This document shows, one piece after another, positions 1 to 9,373 of a DNA stretch of 64,000 nucleotides (the first letter of the stretch is position 1; each line of letters opens with the position of its first letter). The stretch comes from Nitrospirota bacterium. Lineage in GTDB: Bacteria > Nitrospirota > JACRHL01. The notes beneath the pieces are model-generated. The model was given only the letters and a program-made list of their open reading frames with translations, did not search any database and was not told where the DNA came from. Location of the stretch: the NCBI GenBank assembly GCA_016212085.1, contig JACRHL010000006.1:237237-301236 (forward strand), in the 5' to 3' direction. Position numbers and translations under genes: made by a program.

Positions 1-1056
1 CTGGAGGAGTATCCGGGCACCGTGGTGGCCGTCACCCACGACCGCTACTTCCTGGACAACGCCGCCGGCTGGATCCTGGAGCTGGACCGTGGCCGCGGCA
101 TCCCCTGGGAGGGTAACTACAGCTCCTGGCTGGAGCAGAAGGAGGCGCGCCTCAAGTTCGAGGAGAAGCAGGAAAGCGCCCGCCAGCGCACCATCCGCCA
201 CGAGCTGGAATGGGTGCGCGCCGGCTCCAGGGGGCGCCACGCCAAGGGCAAGGCCCGCCTCACCCGGTTCGAGGAGCTGGCCAGCCAGGAGGCCATCAAG
301 CGCAACGAGACCAACGAGATCTTCATTCCGCCCGGCGAGCGCCTGGGCGAACTGGTGATCGAGGCCCGGGGCCTGAGGAAGACGGTGGGCGACCGGGTGC
401 TGATCGACGCCCTGGACTTTACCGTGCCGCGCGGCGCCATCGTGGGCATCATCGGCCCCAACGGCGCGGGCAAGAGCACCCTGTTCAAGATGATCGCCGG
501 CATCGAGAAGCCCACGGGCGGCGCCCTGCGCGTGGGCGACACGGTGCGGCTCGCTCACGTGGACCAGACGCGCGACGACCTGAACGCCGGCAAGACCGTG
601 TGGGAGGAGGTCTCCGGCGGCCGCGACATCATGCTGGTGGGCAAGACCGAGCTGGCCTCCCGCGCCTATGTGGGGCGCTTCAACTTCAAGGGCACCGACC
701 AGCAGAAGCGGGTGGGGGAGCTGTCCGGCGGCGAGAGGAACCGCCTGCACCTGGCCAAGCTCCTGGCCTCCGGCGGCAACGTGCTGCTCCTGGACGAGCC
801 CACCAACGACCTGGACGTGGAAACCATGCGCGCCCTCGAGGAGGCGTTGCTGGAGTTCGCCGGCTGCATCATGGTCATCAGCCACGACCGCTGGTTCCTG
901 GACCGCGTGGCCACCCACATGATGGTGTTCGAGGACGAGGGACAGGTGATCTTCATGGAGGGCAGCTTCAGCGATTACGAGGCCGACAAACGCAAGCGCC
1001 TGGGTGACGACGCGGTCCGCCCGCACCGCATGCGCTACAAGCGGCTGGCCACCTAG
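1..1056 (+). CDS. ettA: Energy-dependent translational throttle protein EttA, 3' part (ABC-F)
   Basis: The frame is open from base 1, so the start lies upstream; 351 residues are visible of a family length near 555. What is seen: the end of the first ATPase domain (VAVTHDRYFLD), the EttA linker with the charged 'arm' rich in Glu, Arg and Lys and the IFIPPGERLG segment, then a second ABC domain with Walker A GPNGAGKS, signature LSGGERNR and Walker B LLLDEPTNDLD followed by the H-loop SHDRWFLD. Known for the family: a cytosolic ABC-F ATPase that binds the ribosomal E site and gates entry into elongation according to ATP/ADP ratio. It precedes infA, another translation gene, by 146 bases. Confident. 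Confidence 0.95.
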   Translation: MEEYPGTVVAVTHDRYFLDNAAGWILELDRGRGIPWEGNYSSWLEQKEARLKFEEKQESARQRTIRHELEWVRAGSRGRHAKGKARLTRFEELASQEAIKRNETNEIFIPPGERLGELVIEARGLRKTVGDRVLIDALDFTVPRGAIVGIIGPNGAGKSTLFKMIAGIEKPTGGALRVGDTVRLAHVDQTRDDLNAGKTVWEEVSGGRDIMLVGKTELASRAYVGRFNFKGTDQQKRVGELSGGERNRLHLAKLLASGGNVLLLDEPTNDLDVETMRALEEALLEFAGCIMVISHDRWFLDRVATHMMVFEDEGQVIFMEGSFSDYEADKRKRLGDDAVRPHRMRYKRLAT

Positions 1057-1081
1057 GGCCTGTCAGTCAGGCACCGGCCAT

Positions 1082-1095
1082 CGCCCGAAAGGGCG
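1082..1095 (+). terminator. Short hairpin after ettA
   Basis: CGCCC-GAAA-GGGCG lies 26 bases after the ettA stop codon. The GAAA tetraloop makes a stable small stem, but no T-run follows, so termination is possible but not shown. Confidence 0.3.
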
Positions 1096-1112
1096 GCGGC
1101 GGGGACGGGGCA

Positions 1113-1142
1113 TTGAAATATCCGGCTTGACGCGGATATACT
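1113..1142 (+). promoter_or_regulatory. Probable sigma-70 promoter of infA
   Basis: TTGAAA (1113-1118) and TATACT (1137-1142) are separated by 18 bases, in a locally AT-rich patch of otherwise GC-rich sequence. Predicted transcription would start near 1149, giving a leader of about 54 bases before infA. Confidence 0.5.
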
Positions 1143-1202
1143 AATCGGATTTCACGGCCTCCGCACGGGGCGGCGGCCCGAGCACTCAATAAGGACGGCG
1201 CA

Positions 1203-1421
1203 TTGTCCAAGGAAGAATCCATCGAGGTCGAGGGCACGGTCATCGAGACGCTGCCGAACGCCTTTTTCAAGGTCGAGACCGAGAACGGGCACCAGGTGCT
1301 GGCACACATCTCCGGCAAGATGCGCAAGCACTACATCCGCATCCTCCCGGGTGACAAGGTCACCATGGAGCTGAGCCCCTACGACCTGACCCGCGGACGC
1401 ATCACCTACCGCGAGCGCTAA
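1203..1421 (+). CDS. infA: Translation initiation factor IF-1
   Basis: 72 residues, the normal length for IF-1. It is a single OB-fold (S1-like) protein that binds the ribosomal A site in the 30S initiation complex. The sequence has the typical IF-1 core: [16 protein letters not shown], then [19 protein letters not shown] and the ending [11 protein letters not shown]. The start is TTG, chosen because AAGGA lies at the correct distance upstream (around 1191) and no ATG is available before the conserved region. It is monocistronic, with its own promoter-like sequence upstream and a GC hairpin plus T-run downstream. Confidence 0.96.
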   Translation: MSKEESIEVEGTVIETLPNAFFKVETENGHQVLAHISGKMRKHYIRILPGDKVTMELSPYDLTRGRITYRER

Positions 1422-1468
1422 GGCGCTTACCCGCCCCCGGCGGAGCCGGCGCGCCGCCTGGGGCGGTG

Positions 1469-1499
1469 CCCGGCGCGGCCGGGGTCTCCCCCTTTTTTT
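1469..1499 (+). terminator. Possible terminator of infA
   Basis: CCCGGC-GCG-GCCGGG (1469-1483) is followed after nine bases by seven T (1493-1499). The gap between stem and T-run is longer than usual, so strength is uncertain. Confidence 0.4.
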
Positions 1500-1551
1500 C
1501 CCCCGAAAAAGCAGCCCGCGCCCGCTCAAGGGATCGCTCCGTTCCGCCGAA

Positions 1552-2427
1552 ATGACGGACAGGCCGACCCCTATGGAAACGCGCAACACCGTCAAGACAA
1601 TCCTCCGCGTCGACGCGCTGCCGACACTGCCGGACGTGATCCACGAGATCCTCGCGATCACCGGCGACCCGATGTCGTCCATGAAGGGGTTGGCCACGGT
1701 CATCGAGCGTGATCCGGCCCTGTCGGCCAACATGCTCAAGCTGGTCAACTCGGCCTATTTCGGCTTTTCGCGCAAGATATCGGTCATTCGCGACGCGGGC
1801 GTGCTGCTCGGCTATGGCACCGTCCGCGCCATGGCGTTGGGCACGGTGGTGATTTCCAGCGTCAACGTCGAGCGTCTCGATTGCCATCGCTTCTGGGCGC
1901 ACTCCCTGGCCACCGCCGTGACCACCAACGCGCTGGCCCGCGAGGTGAACCACCCGGACCTGGACCAGGCGTTCATCGCCGGCCTGCTGCACGACGTGGG
2001 CGTGCTGCTGCTGGCGGTGTCGTTCCCGGACTTGTCCGGCGGCGTGCCGATGGCCGGAGGGGATTCCCAGGACGCGGCCGACCGCGAAATCGCCGCCTTC
2101 GGCATCACCCACGAACAGGCCGGCGCCCACCTGGCGCGCCACTGGCGCTTCGACGCGCGGCTCACCCGCGCCATCGAGGAACACCACCTCGCCCCCGGCC
2201 GCGAGCCGGAGCGGATGAGCGCCCTGGGGCGCATGGTGTGGCTGGCGGAATGGATGCTGGGCGAGCGCTACCGGCTGCCCCACGAGGAACCGTCCGCCGA
2301 CCGGCAGGCGGAGGCGGTGGCGCGCTCCCTCGGCTATCCGCTCGACTTGCTGCGCGGCGCCGCCAAGCGCATCGACAAGGAACTGGGGATCGTCGAGCCG
2401 CTGCTCAGCGGAAGGGCCGAGATGTGA
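1552..2427 (+). CDS. HDOD domain protein
   Basis: 291 residues made almost entirely of one HDOD domain (roughly residues 15-215), a catalytically inactive relative of HD phosphohydrolases found in bacterial signalling proteins. Diagnostic features are LPTLPDVIHEIL near the N-terminus, IERDPALSANMLKLVNSAYFG, the GLLHDVGVLLL helix and the later ITHEQAGAHLARHW segment. The start is uncertain: ATG at 1552 has no clear ribosome binding site and ATG at 1573 is an alternative that still keeps the whole domain. Its stop overlaps the GTG start of the kinase (GTGA), so the two are translationally coupled and probably act in one signalling pathway. The ligand or partner cannot be told from sequence. Confidence 0.88.
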   Translation: MTDRPTPMETRNTVKTILRVDALPTLPDVIHEILAITGDPMSSMKGLATVIERDPALSANMLKLVNSAYFGFSRKISVIRDAGVLLGYGTVRAMALGTVVISSVNVERLDCHRFWAHSLATAVTTNALAREVNHPDLDQAFIAGLLHDVGVLLLAVSFPDLSGGVPMAGGDSQDAADREIAAFGITHEQAGAHLARHWRFDARLTRAIEEHHLAPGREPERMSALGRMVWLAEWMLGERYRLPHEEPSADRQAEAVARSLGYPLDLLRGAAKRIDKELGIVEPLLSGRAEM

Positions 2428-4142
2428 ACATCCACGACGATCACACCCCGGACCGTCCGATCCTGGACCCGGCCCTCGCCGAGTCGGCGAGCCTGTTCCG
2501 GTCCAAGATCGCCGAACTGTCGCTGGTGCGCGAGCTGGCGGACTGCGGTGCCCTGCTGGACGACCTGGAGGCCCTCGGCAACGCCATCACCGGCGTCGTG
2601 CAGGGGGCCCTGCAAATCGACGCCTGCGCCTTGTTCGGCCCCGAGGACGGGGAGGGGTGGCGCTTTCTGGGCGGCGTCAGCCTGGACCCGTGCGGGGTGC
2701 CGCCCGAATACGTGGCTCCCAACCTGCTCGACCTTGCCGCCAACGCCATGGATGGCGTGGCCAGCACCGGTCGCGGCAACGCGGACGGCGTGCCCCAGCA
2801 ACTGGCCGTGGGCCTCAACCAGGGCGCGCGCCGGGTGGGCGTGCTGGTGCTGACCGACCCGGACGCGGCCACCATCTGGAACCGCCGCCAGGATCTGCTG
2901 GCCATCGTCACCCGTCAGGTGGCCACCCTGGCGGACGCGGCCCAGATGTACCACAAGGTCGAGGACACCAACCGCTACCTGGAAATCACCCTCGAACAGC
3001 GCACCCAGAGCCTGAAGGAAACCCAGGAACGGCTGCACCAGCAGGAGAAGCTGGCGTCCCTGGGGCAGCTGGTGACCGGCGTCAGCCACGAGCTGAACAA
3101 CCGCCTGGTGCCGGTGCTGGGCTACGCGCAACTGCTCAAGGCGCAGGAGCTGGACGGCGAGGCGCGCCGCGCGGTGGACGCCATCGAATCGGCGGCCCTG
3201 GGCAGCAAGCGCATCGTGGACGACATGCTCTCCTTCGCGCGCCCGGTGCAACCCCGCCCGGAGCCGTTGCAACTGGGTGAGCTGCTGCGCCAGGTGGCCG
3301 GCAACGTGGCCATCGCCCACGACGGGCCGTGCCCGCTCAAGGTACTCGCGCGGGACGGGGTGCCCATGGTGGCGGTGGACCGGCAGCAGGTGGAACAGGT
3401 GTTCCACAACCTCATCAAGAACGCCCTGGAGGCGGTCGCCGATCGGCGCGACGGCAACGTGCGCGTGACCGTCGGCGGCGATGCCGGACGGGTGACCGTG
3501 ACCATCGAAGACAACGGAACCGGCATCCCCGACGACGTGCAGCCGCGCATCTTCGAGCCGTTCTTCAGCACCAAGGCGGTGGGCAAGGGGACCGGGCTCG
3601 GCCTGTCCATCACCCACGGCCTGACCCGGGCCAACGGCGGCACCATCCGCATGGAAAGCCGCAATGGCATCGGCACGCGCTTCATGGTGTCGTTCCCGGC
3701 GCTTGCGGAACACGCGGCGGATGACGCCGGGCAAGACCCGGAAAAACATAAAGTAAAATATAATAGATCACAATCCACGTCATTCATAAAAAAGACGGTT
3801 CTTGTTGTGGATGACGAGCCGGGAATCCGCGAGTTCCTGGCCCACGCCCTGGCGCGGGATTTCGAGGTGCGGACGGCGGAAAACGGCATGGACGCCCAGT
3901 CGGCGCTGGCCGGCCAGGGCTTCGACATGATCCTGATGGATCTGCGCATGCCCGGCCTGGGTGGCATGGAGCTGTACCGCTGGCTGCGCGCGGAGCGGCC
4001 GGACCTGGCGGACGTGGTGGTGTTCATGACCGGCGATCAGTACGACCCGGAGACCGTCACGTTCCTGAGCGAACGCCGCAACCGGCAACTGCGCAAGCCG
4101 TTCACGCTGAGCCAACTGCGCGGCGCCCTGGGCGACGCCTGA
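2424..4142 (+). CDS. Hybrid sensor histidine kinase with C-terminal receiver domain
   Basis: 572 residues, cytosolic (no membrane segment). Order: N-terminal GAF-like sensor region (about 30-165), a coiled coil (about 175-210), HisKA domain with phospho-acceptor His222 in VSHELNN, an HATPase domain with N-box HNLIKNALEAV, G1 EDNGTGIP and G2 GTGLGLSI, then a basic AT-rich-coded linker and a receiver domain starting near residue 453 (VLVVDDEPG) with phospho-acceptor Asp506 in LMDLRMPG and the conserved Lys in RKPF. The GTG start at 2424 is chosen because it overlaps the HDOD stop as GTGA with a purine-rich site upstream. The linker DNA (3741-3793) is about 23% G+C and suggests a gene fusion. 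Output is unknown; no DNA-binding domain is present. Confidence 0.92.
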   Translation: MNIHDDHTPDRPILDPALAESASLFRSKIAELSLVRELADCGALLDDLEALGNAITGVVQGALQIDACALFGPEDGEGWRFLGGVSLDPCGVPPEYVAPNLLDLAANAMDGVASTGRGNADGVPQQLAVGLNQGARRVGVLVLTDPDAATIWNRRQDLLAIVTRQVATLADAAQMYHKVEDTNRYLEITLEQRTQSLKETQERLHQQEKLASLGQLVTGVSHELNNRLVPVLGYAQLLKAQELDGEARRAVDAIESAALGSKRIVDDMLSFARPVQPRPEPLQLGELLRQVAGNVAIAHDGPCPLKVLARDGVPMVAVDRQQVEQVFHNLIKNALEAVADRRDGNVRVTVGGDAGRVTVTIEDNGTGIPDDVQPRIFEPFFSTKAVGKGTGLGLSITHGLTRANGGTIRMESRNGIGTRFMVSFPALAEHAADDAGQDPEKHKVKYNRSQSTSFIKKTVLVVDDEPGIREFLAHALARDFEVRTAENGMDAQSALAGQGFDMILMDLRMPGLGGMELYRWLRAERPDLADVVVFMTGDQYDPETVTFLSERRNRQLRKPFTLSQLRGALGDA

Positions 4143-4479
4143 GGGCGGCCCTCACAAACGGACACGGGCGGCCCAGGCAAACACCGCCGAGAACGCGTCG
4201 CTACACATTGAAAAACAAGGATAAACTTGGCTTGTAACGCCCCCTTTCGCCTCGCCTTGTATTTTACATAATATATATTATCGGAAGTAAATCGAGGGCC
4301 AAAAGGGGCCCTCCTGTGTTCCGGCGGACGGCTCCCCCCGCCGCCCAAGCGGGCCGTCACGCGGTCAACCGCACGCGGTCAACCGGCGCACACCCCGATG
4401 GTGGCGCGCCCCGGCGCCGAACCTTATGGAACGTGATATCGGTGAAACCCCCGCCCCCTGGCCGAGGGTGGATCGGCCG
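4143..4479. other. Convergent intergenic region with hairpin and a short tandem repeat
   Basis: No gene is seen. It contains the palindrome ATAATATATATTAT (4268-4281) in an AT-rich stretch, a hairpin GAGGGCC-AAAAGG-GGCCCTC (4294-4313) that could end transcription from either side but lacks a T-run, and a perfect 14-base tandem duplication CACGCGGTCAACCG (4358-4371 and 4372-4385). Each unit of the duplication carries CGGTCAA, the same half-site seen in the palindromes at 7035 and 58165. Confidence 0.5.
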
Positions 4480-5552
<1,073 letters not shown>

Positions 5553-5556
<4 letters not shown>

Positions 5557-6938
5557 GGGGTATCCCCCTTCTCGGTATGCCGGGCGACCGTGAAACGGTG
5601 CAGGGCGACTCCCGGCGACCAGAAATCCGCCGGCAGGCCCGCCTTGCGCTTCAGGGCCCCCAGGAAATCCCGCGGTTGCGGAAAGGTTTTCCACACCTGG
5701 GGCAGGAAGGTGCCCCGCAGGGCGCCGCAGGATAGCACCACCCCGTCCACCCCCGGACGCAGGGCATCCACCGCCTCCGCCTCGGTGCCGAACGGAATCG
5801 CTTCCAGCGCCGACAGCTCCGACACCTCCACCGCCGCCCGCCGGAACTCGTCGGCGGTGAGCGGCGTGAAACGCGGATCGTCGAAGGCGGCGGCGCGGGC
5901 ATTGGCGCACACGTCCTCGAACAGCGAGCGGAACGGGTTGAGGGTGCCCATGCAGCCGCGCAGTTCGCCTTCCAGGCGCAGGGTCACGAAGGTGGCGGCC
6001 GGGGTGTTCAGCCAGTCCGCCGCCGCCTCGGGTGGCGCGCCCCGGCCCAGCCGGGCGGCAATGGCCGCCCGCGCCAGTTCCCGCAGCACGGTGGCGCGCT
6101 CCGTCGCGGTGGCCGGTGGCGGCTGGACGGCCCGCTCCGCCCCCTCGACAAGGACGAACGCCCCATAGCCCACCACCCGCGACCGGTCGCCGGCGGTGTC
6201 GCCGGAGTTGCGCAGGTCGGCCAGGTGCGCCGTCAGTCCGTGGCGGCGGGCGCTGGCCAGCAGCCCCCACAGGGGCGTGGCGCCGCAGGCGTGGTTGTGG
6301 CTGATGGCGCCGTGATCCAGGCCCAGGATGGCGTGCCGGGTGGCGTCGTCCAGCGCCCGAGCCAGGTCGTAGGGCAGGTAGTGGGACAGGTCGGAACTGA
6401 TCACCATCAGCGTCTCCTCCCCGTTCCACACCGTTTCGAACACCTCCGCAACCTCGTCCGGAGTGGCCTCCCCCACCACCAGGGGCAACAGCGAGAAGTT
6501 GCCCAGGCGCATCTGCAGGAATGGCAGGTGCACCTCCAGCGAGTGTTCCGGCGCGTGCGGCCGGTTGTCCGCCCGCACCTGGGGCAGCTCCAGCACCCGT
6601 TTCACCGCCTCGGCGTCCACCGGGATGTCACCCAGGGGGGTGCGGAAGCGGTCGACGGCGGCCACCACGATGCCGCGCACCGGCACCCGGTGCGCGGGAC
6701 CGGCCAGCACCACCCGGCGGTAGCCCATGGCGGCGGAAATCAGGTTATAGGCGCAGGCCGCCACCGGTCCGGAATAGACGTATCCCGCGTGCGGCACCAC
6801 CAGCGCCTTGGGCACACTGCCATGCAGGGCCTCCGGCGCCGGGTTGTCGTTCAGCAAGGTCAGAATGTCGTGGCGCAACGCCGCCGCGTCGGCTGGATAG
6901 AACAGCCCCGCGACCGCTGGCGCGCGTACCTGCAACAT
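5553..6938 (-). CDS. AmrB-AmrA fusion (MEMO1-like plus AMMECR1-like)
   Basis: 461 residues joining two proteins that are usually separate. Residues about 1-265 are MEMO-like: AVAGLFYPAD at the start, then VVPHAGYVYSGPVAA, PHAPEHSLEVHLPFLQ and ISSDLSHYLPY, including the His residues that in MEMO homologues bind metal. Residues about 285-455 are AMMECR1-like, with FVTLRLEGELRGCMGTL and the later GVDGVVLSCGALRGTFLPQVW. A Pro-rich linker (PPPATATE) connects them. The ATG at 6938 is chosen for GGAGGAG seven bases upstream; a longer frame exists but adds only low-complexity residues. It is followed by the radical SAM gene with a 4-base overlap. The fusion supports physical cooperation of A and B. 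Confidence 0.9.
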
Positions 6939-6982
6939 GGCGACTCCTCCGCCACGGGCCGGCTCTCCCCCCATCTGAATTC

Positions 6983-7050
6983 ATTGTAGCCTATCGACCG
7001 GAAATATTCCGGCCCCCGGCCGGGGGCATTTCACTTGACCGCCCGGTCAA
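6983..7050 (-). promoter_or_regulatory. Candidate promoter and operator region of the amr genes
   Basis: Upstream of the amrBA start on the minus strand are a -10-like TACAAT (6983-6988 read on the minus strand), the dyad CCGGAA-ATA-TTCCGG (6998-7012) at about the -35 position, and farther upstream the perfect dyad TTGACCG-CC-CGGTCAA (7035-7050). The last has the form of a TetR-family operator. No regulator gene is adjacent, so the assignment is inference. Confidence 0.35.
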
Positions 7051-7063
7051 CCCGGCGCGGCCG

Positions 7064-7711
7064 TCAGAACAGCGCGTGCAGGTCCGCCGCGCTGCCGATG
7101 GCATGGTCCACGCCGTGGGCCGCCAGGCGCTCCGCCCCGTCGGTACCCCAGGCCACGCCCGCCACCGCCACGCCGGCGCCGCGCGCCGTTTCCACGTCCA
7201 CCCGCGTGTCGCCCACGTACAGGCAGTGGGCGGGCGCCACGCCCAGGCTGGCCATGGCGCGCACCAGACCCTCGGGGTCGGGCTTCATGCGCGCCACGTC
7301 GTCGGCGCCCAGCACCACGGCGAAGTGGTGGCGCACCCCCAGGGCGTCCAGGATGGTTTCGGTGTGGCCGCGGCGCTTGCTGGTGACCACCCCCATGCGC
7401 ACGCCGCGGGCGGCGAGGCCGTCGAGCAGCGCCGCCACCCCCGCATGGAGGGCCGTCTGCCCGGCGCAGATGCCGTCGTAGTGGCGGCCGATGGCGTCGA
7501 GCAGGGCGCGCCGCTCGTCCGGGGCGCGCTCGGGAAAGATCGCCTCCAGCTTGTAGCCGATGTGGGCGGCGATCACCGCCTCCGGCACCGGTTCCCAGCC
7601 CAGTTCGTCGAGGGCGGCCAGGGTGCTGTGGACGATGGCGCGGGTGGAGTCGATGAGCGTGCCGTCCAGGTCGAACAGGGCGGCGCGATAGATTCTGGCG
7701 GGATTGTTCAT
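7064..7711 (-). CDS. HAD-family phosphatase (Gph/PpaX-like)
   Basis: 215 residues, the normal size for subfamily IA HAD hydrolases. Motif I FDLDGTLID gives the nucleophile Asp, motif II is VVTSKRR, motif III Lys lies in MKPDPEG and motif IV is YVGDTRVD. A helical cap is inserted after motif I. This pattern fits phosphoglycolate phosphatase or pyrophosphatase PpaX, but substrate cannot be assigned from sequence. The ATG at 7711 places motif I at residue 11; an upstream ATG at 7762 would overlap the start of lgt, which is divergent. The gene lies alone on its strand, between lgt and the amr operator region. Confidence 0.85.
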   Translation of the reverse strand: MNNPARIYRAALFDLDGTLIDSTRAIVHSTLAALDELGWEPVPEAVIAAHIGYKLEAIFPERAPDERRALLDAIGRHYDGICAGQTALHAGVAALLDGLAARGVRMGVVTSKRRGHTETILDALGVRHHFAVVLGADDVARMKPDPEGLVRAMASLGVAPAHCLYVGDTRVDVETARGAGVAVAGVAWGTDGAERLAAHGVDHAIGSAADLHALF

Positions 7712-7746
7712 GACTTGGCGGGGCGATTCTGGTAAAACCACGCCCC

Positions 7747-8556
7747 ATGCTTCCCTATCCACAAATCGACCCGGTGCTGCTGCACCTGGGCCCCATCAAG
7801 ATCCGCTGGTACGGCATGATGTACCTGGCGGGGTTCGCCGTCGGCTACCTGCTGCTGAAACGCCAGATCCGCGAGGGCTCCCTGCGCATCACCGAGGAGC
7901 AGCTGGGCGGCCTGGCCACCGCCCTGATCCTCGGCGTGATCCTGGGCGGGCGCCTGGGTTACGTTCTATTTTACGACCTTTCCAGCTATCTCGCCGAGCC
8001 GGCGCGCATCCTGGCCATCTGGCAGGGGGGGATGAGCTTCCACGGCGGCCTGGTCGGCACCCTGGTGGCCGGGTGGATTTTCTGCCGGCGCGAGGGGCTG
8101 CGCTTTCTCACCCTCACCGACCGGGTGTGCGTGGTGGTGCCGGTGGGCCTGGGGCTGGGGCGCCTCGCCAACTTCATCAACACCGAGCTGGTGGGGCGCG
8201 TGACCGACGTGCCGTGGGCCATGGTATTCCCCGGCTGGGGGCCGTATCCGCGCCACCCCTCGCAGCTTTACCAGGCGTTCCTGGAGGGGGTGGTGCTGTT
8301 CACGGTGCTGTGGCTGCTGCGCAACCGCCTGACCCGGCCCGGCCAGCTCATCGGCCTGTTCCTGACCCTGTACGCCTGTTTCCGCATGTTCGCCGAGCTG
8401 TTCCGCCAGCCGGACGCGCAGATCGGCTTTCTGGTGCTGGGCACCACCATGGGCCAGTGGCTGTCGGCGGTGATGCTGGGGGCCGGCGTGTGGCTGCTGG
8501 CCACGGCCCGGCGCCGGGCCGTGGCTATTCCGGCGGACGGCCGTAGCCGAAGGTGA
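7747..8556 (+). CDS. lgt: Prolipoprotein diacylglyceryl transferase
   Basis: 269 residues, inner-membrane enzyme that transfers diacylglyceryl from phosphatidylglycerol to the lipobox Cys of prolipoproteins. Seven or so hydrophobic segments are visible. Diagnostic stretches are IRWYGMMYLAGF near the N-terminus, GGRLGYVLFY, GGMSFHGGLVG and GRLANFINTELVGR, which matches the Lgt signature GRxxNFIN with Ala in place of the common Gly; the later HPSQLYQAFLEG is also typical. It supplies the lipoproteins encoded at 43.8-47 kb with their first acyl groups. Its last 32 bases overlap the convergent SDR gene. Confidence 0.96.
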   Translation: MLPYPQIDPVLLHLGPIKIRWYGMMYLAGFAVGYLLLKRQIREGSLRITEEQLGGLATALILGVILGGRLGYVLFYDLSSYLAEPARILAIWQGGMSFHGGLVGTLVAGWIFCRREGLRFLTLTDRVCVVVPVGLGLGRLANFINTELVGRVTDVPWAMVFPGWGPYPRHPSQLYQAFLEGVVLFTVLWLLRNRLTRPGQLIGLFLTLYACFRMFAELFRQPDAQIGFLVLGTTMGQWLSAVMLGAGVWLLATARRRAVAIPADGRSRR

Positions 8557-9295
8557 AGCCGCCGTCCACGGTGAGGCTCTCGCCGGTGACGAAGCCGGCC
8601 AGGTCGGAGGCGAAGAACAGCACCGCGCGGGCGATGTCGTCCGGCACCGCCAGGCGCCGCAACGGCGTTTGCCGGGCCAGCGACTCCCGCACCCACTCCG
8701 GCGCGTGGGGCGTCTCGCCGGTGACGGTGAAGCCGGGGCAGATGGCATTGACGGTGATGCCCACCTCCCCCACCTCGTTGGCCAGGTCGCGGGCGAAGCC
8801 GCGCAAGGCCGAGACCGCCGTGGTGTAGGAGCTGTAACCGGGCACCGGGCGGTGCATGAGGGTGTTGAGCAGGAACAGGATGCGCCCCTCGCGGCGCAGC
8901 ACCATGTCCTCCAGCACCGCCTGGCAGCAGTTGAAGGCCCCCTTGAGCAGCACGCCGAGCTGGGCCTCGTACTCCTCCCAGGTGCGTTGCAGGAAGGGGT
9001 GGCGGTCGATGTTGTTGTGGGCGGTGTGGATCAGCATGTCCACCCGCCCGAAGCGGGCCAGCACCTCGGCCGCCATGGCGTCCACCGCCAGGCGGCTCGA
9101 CACGTCCACCGCGTGGGGCACGGCCAGGCCCTTCATGTGCTCCATGTCGTTCATCAGGCGCTCGATGACCTCGATGCGCTTGTGGTAGCCCAGCACCACC
9201 GTGGCCCCGGCGCACACCAGCTGGCGCGCCACGGCGGACCCCACCTCGCTGCTGGCGCCGGTGAGGATGATGATGCGGTTGGTCAGGTCGATCAT
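8525..9295 (-). CDS. Short-chain dehydrogenase/reductase-like protein without catalytic residues
   Basis: 256 residues with a Rossmann fold. The nucleotide site is partly kept (TGASSEVG near residue 12), as are the ALRGFARDLANEVG and ITVNAICPGF segments and the C-terminal TVDGGFTFGYG. The catalytic YxxxK motif is Y157-T-T-A-V161, so the essential Lys is Val, and the usual catalytic Ser position about 13 residues before Tyr is Asn or Thr (LLNTLMH). It is therefore probably inactive as a classical oxidoreductase, though it may still bind a cofactor. ATG at 9295 has GGAGA at good spacing; a longer frame starts nine codons earlier. It overlaps lgt tail to tail. Confidence 0.82.
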   Translation of the reverse strand: MIDLTNRIIILTGASSEVGSAVARQLVCAGATVVLGYHKRIEVIERLMNDMEHMKGLAVPHAVDVSSRLAVDAMAAEVLARFGRVDMLIHTAHNNIDRHPFLQRTWEEYEAQLGVLLKGAFNCCQAVLEDMVLRREGRILFLLNTLMHRPVPGYSSYTTAVSALRGFARDLANEVGEVGITVNAICPGFTVTGETPHAPEWVRESLARQTPLRRLAVPDDIARAVLFFASDLAGFVTGESLTVDGGFTFGYGRPPE

Positions 9296-9373
9296 GAAGC
9301 GCTCTCCGTTGTTGGCGGGCAAATTACAGCACGGATGCGCGAATCTGACAAATCAGCCGGCGCGGGCGGCCCG

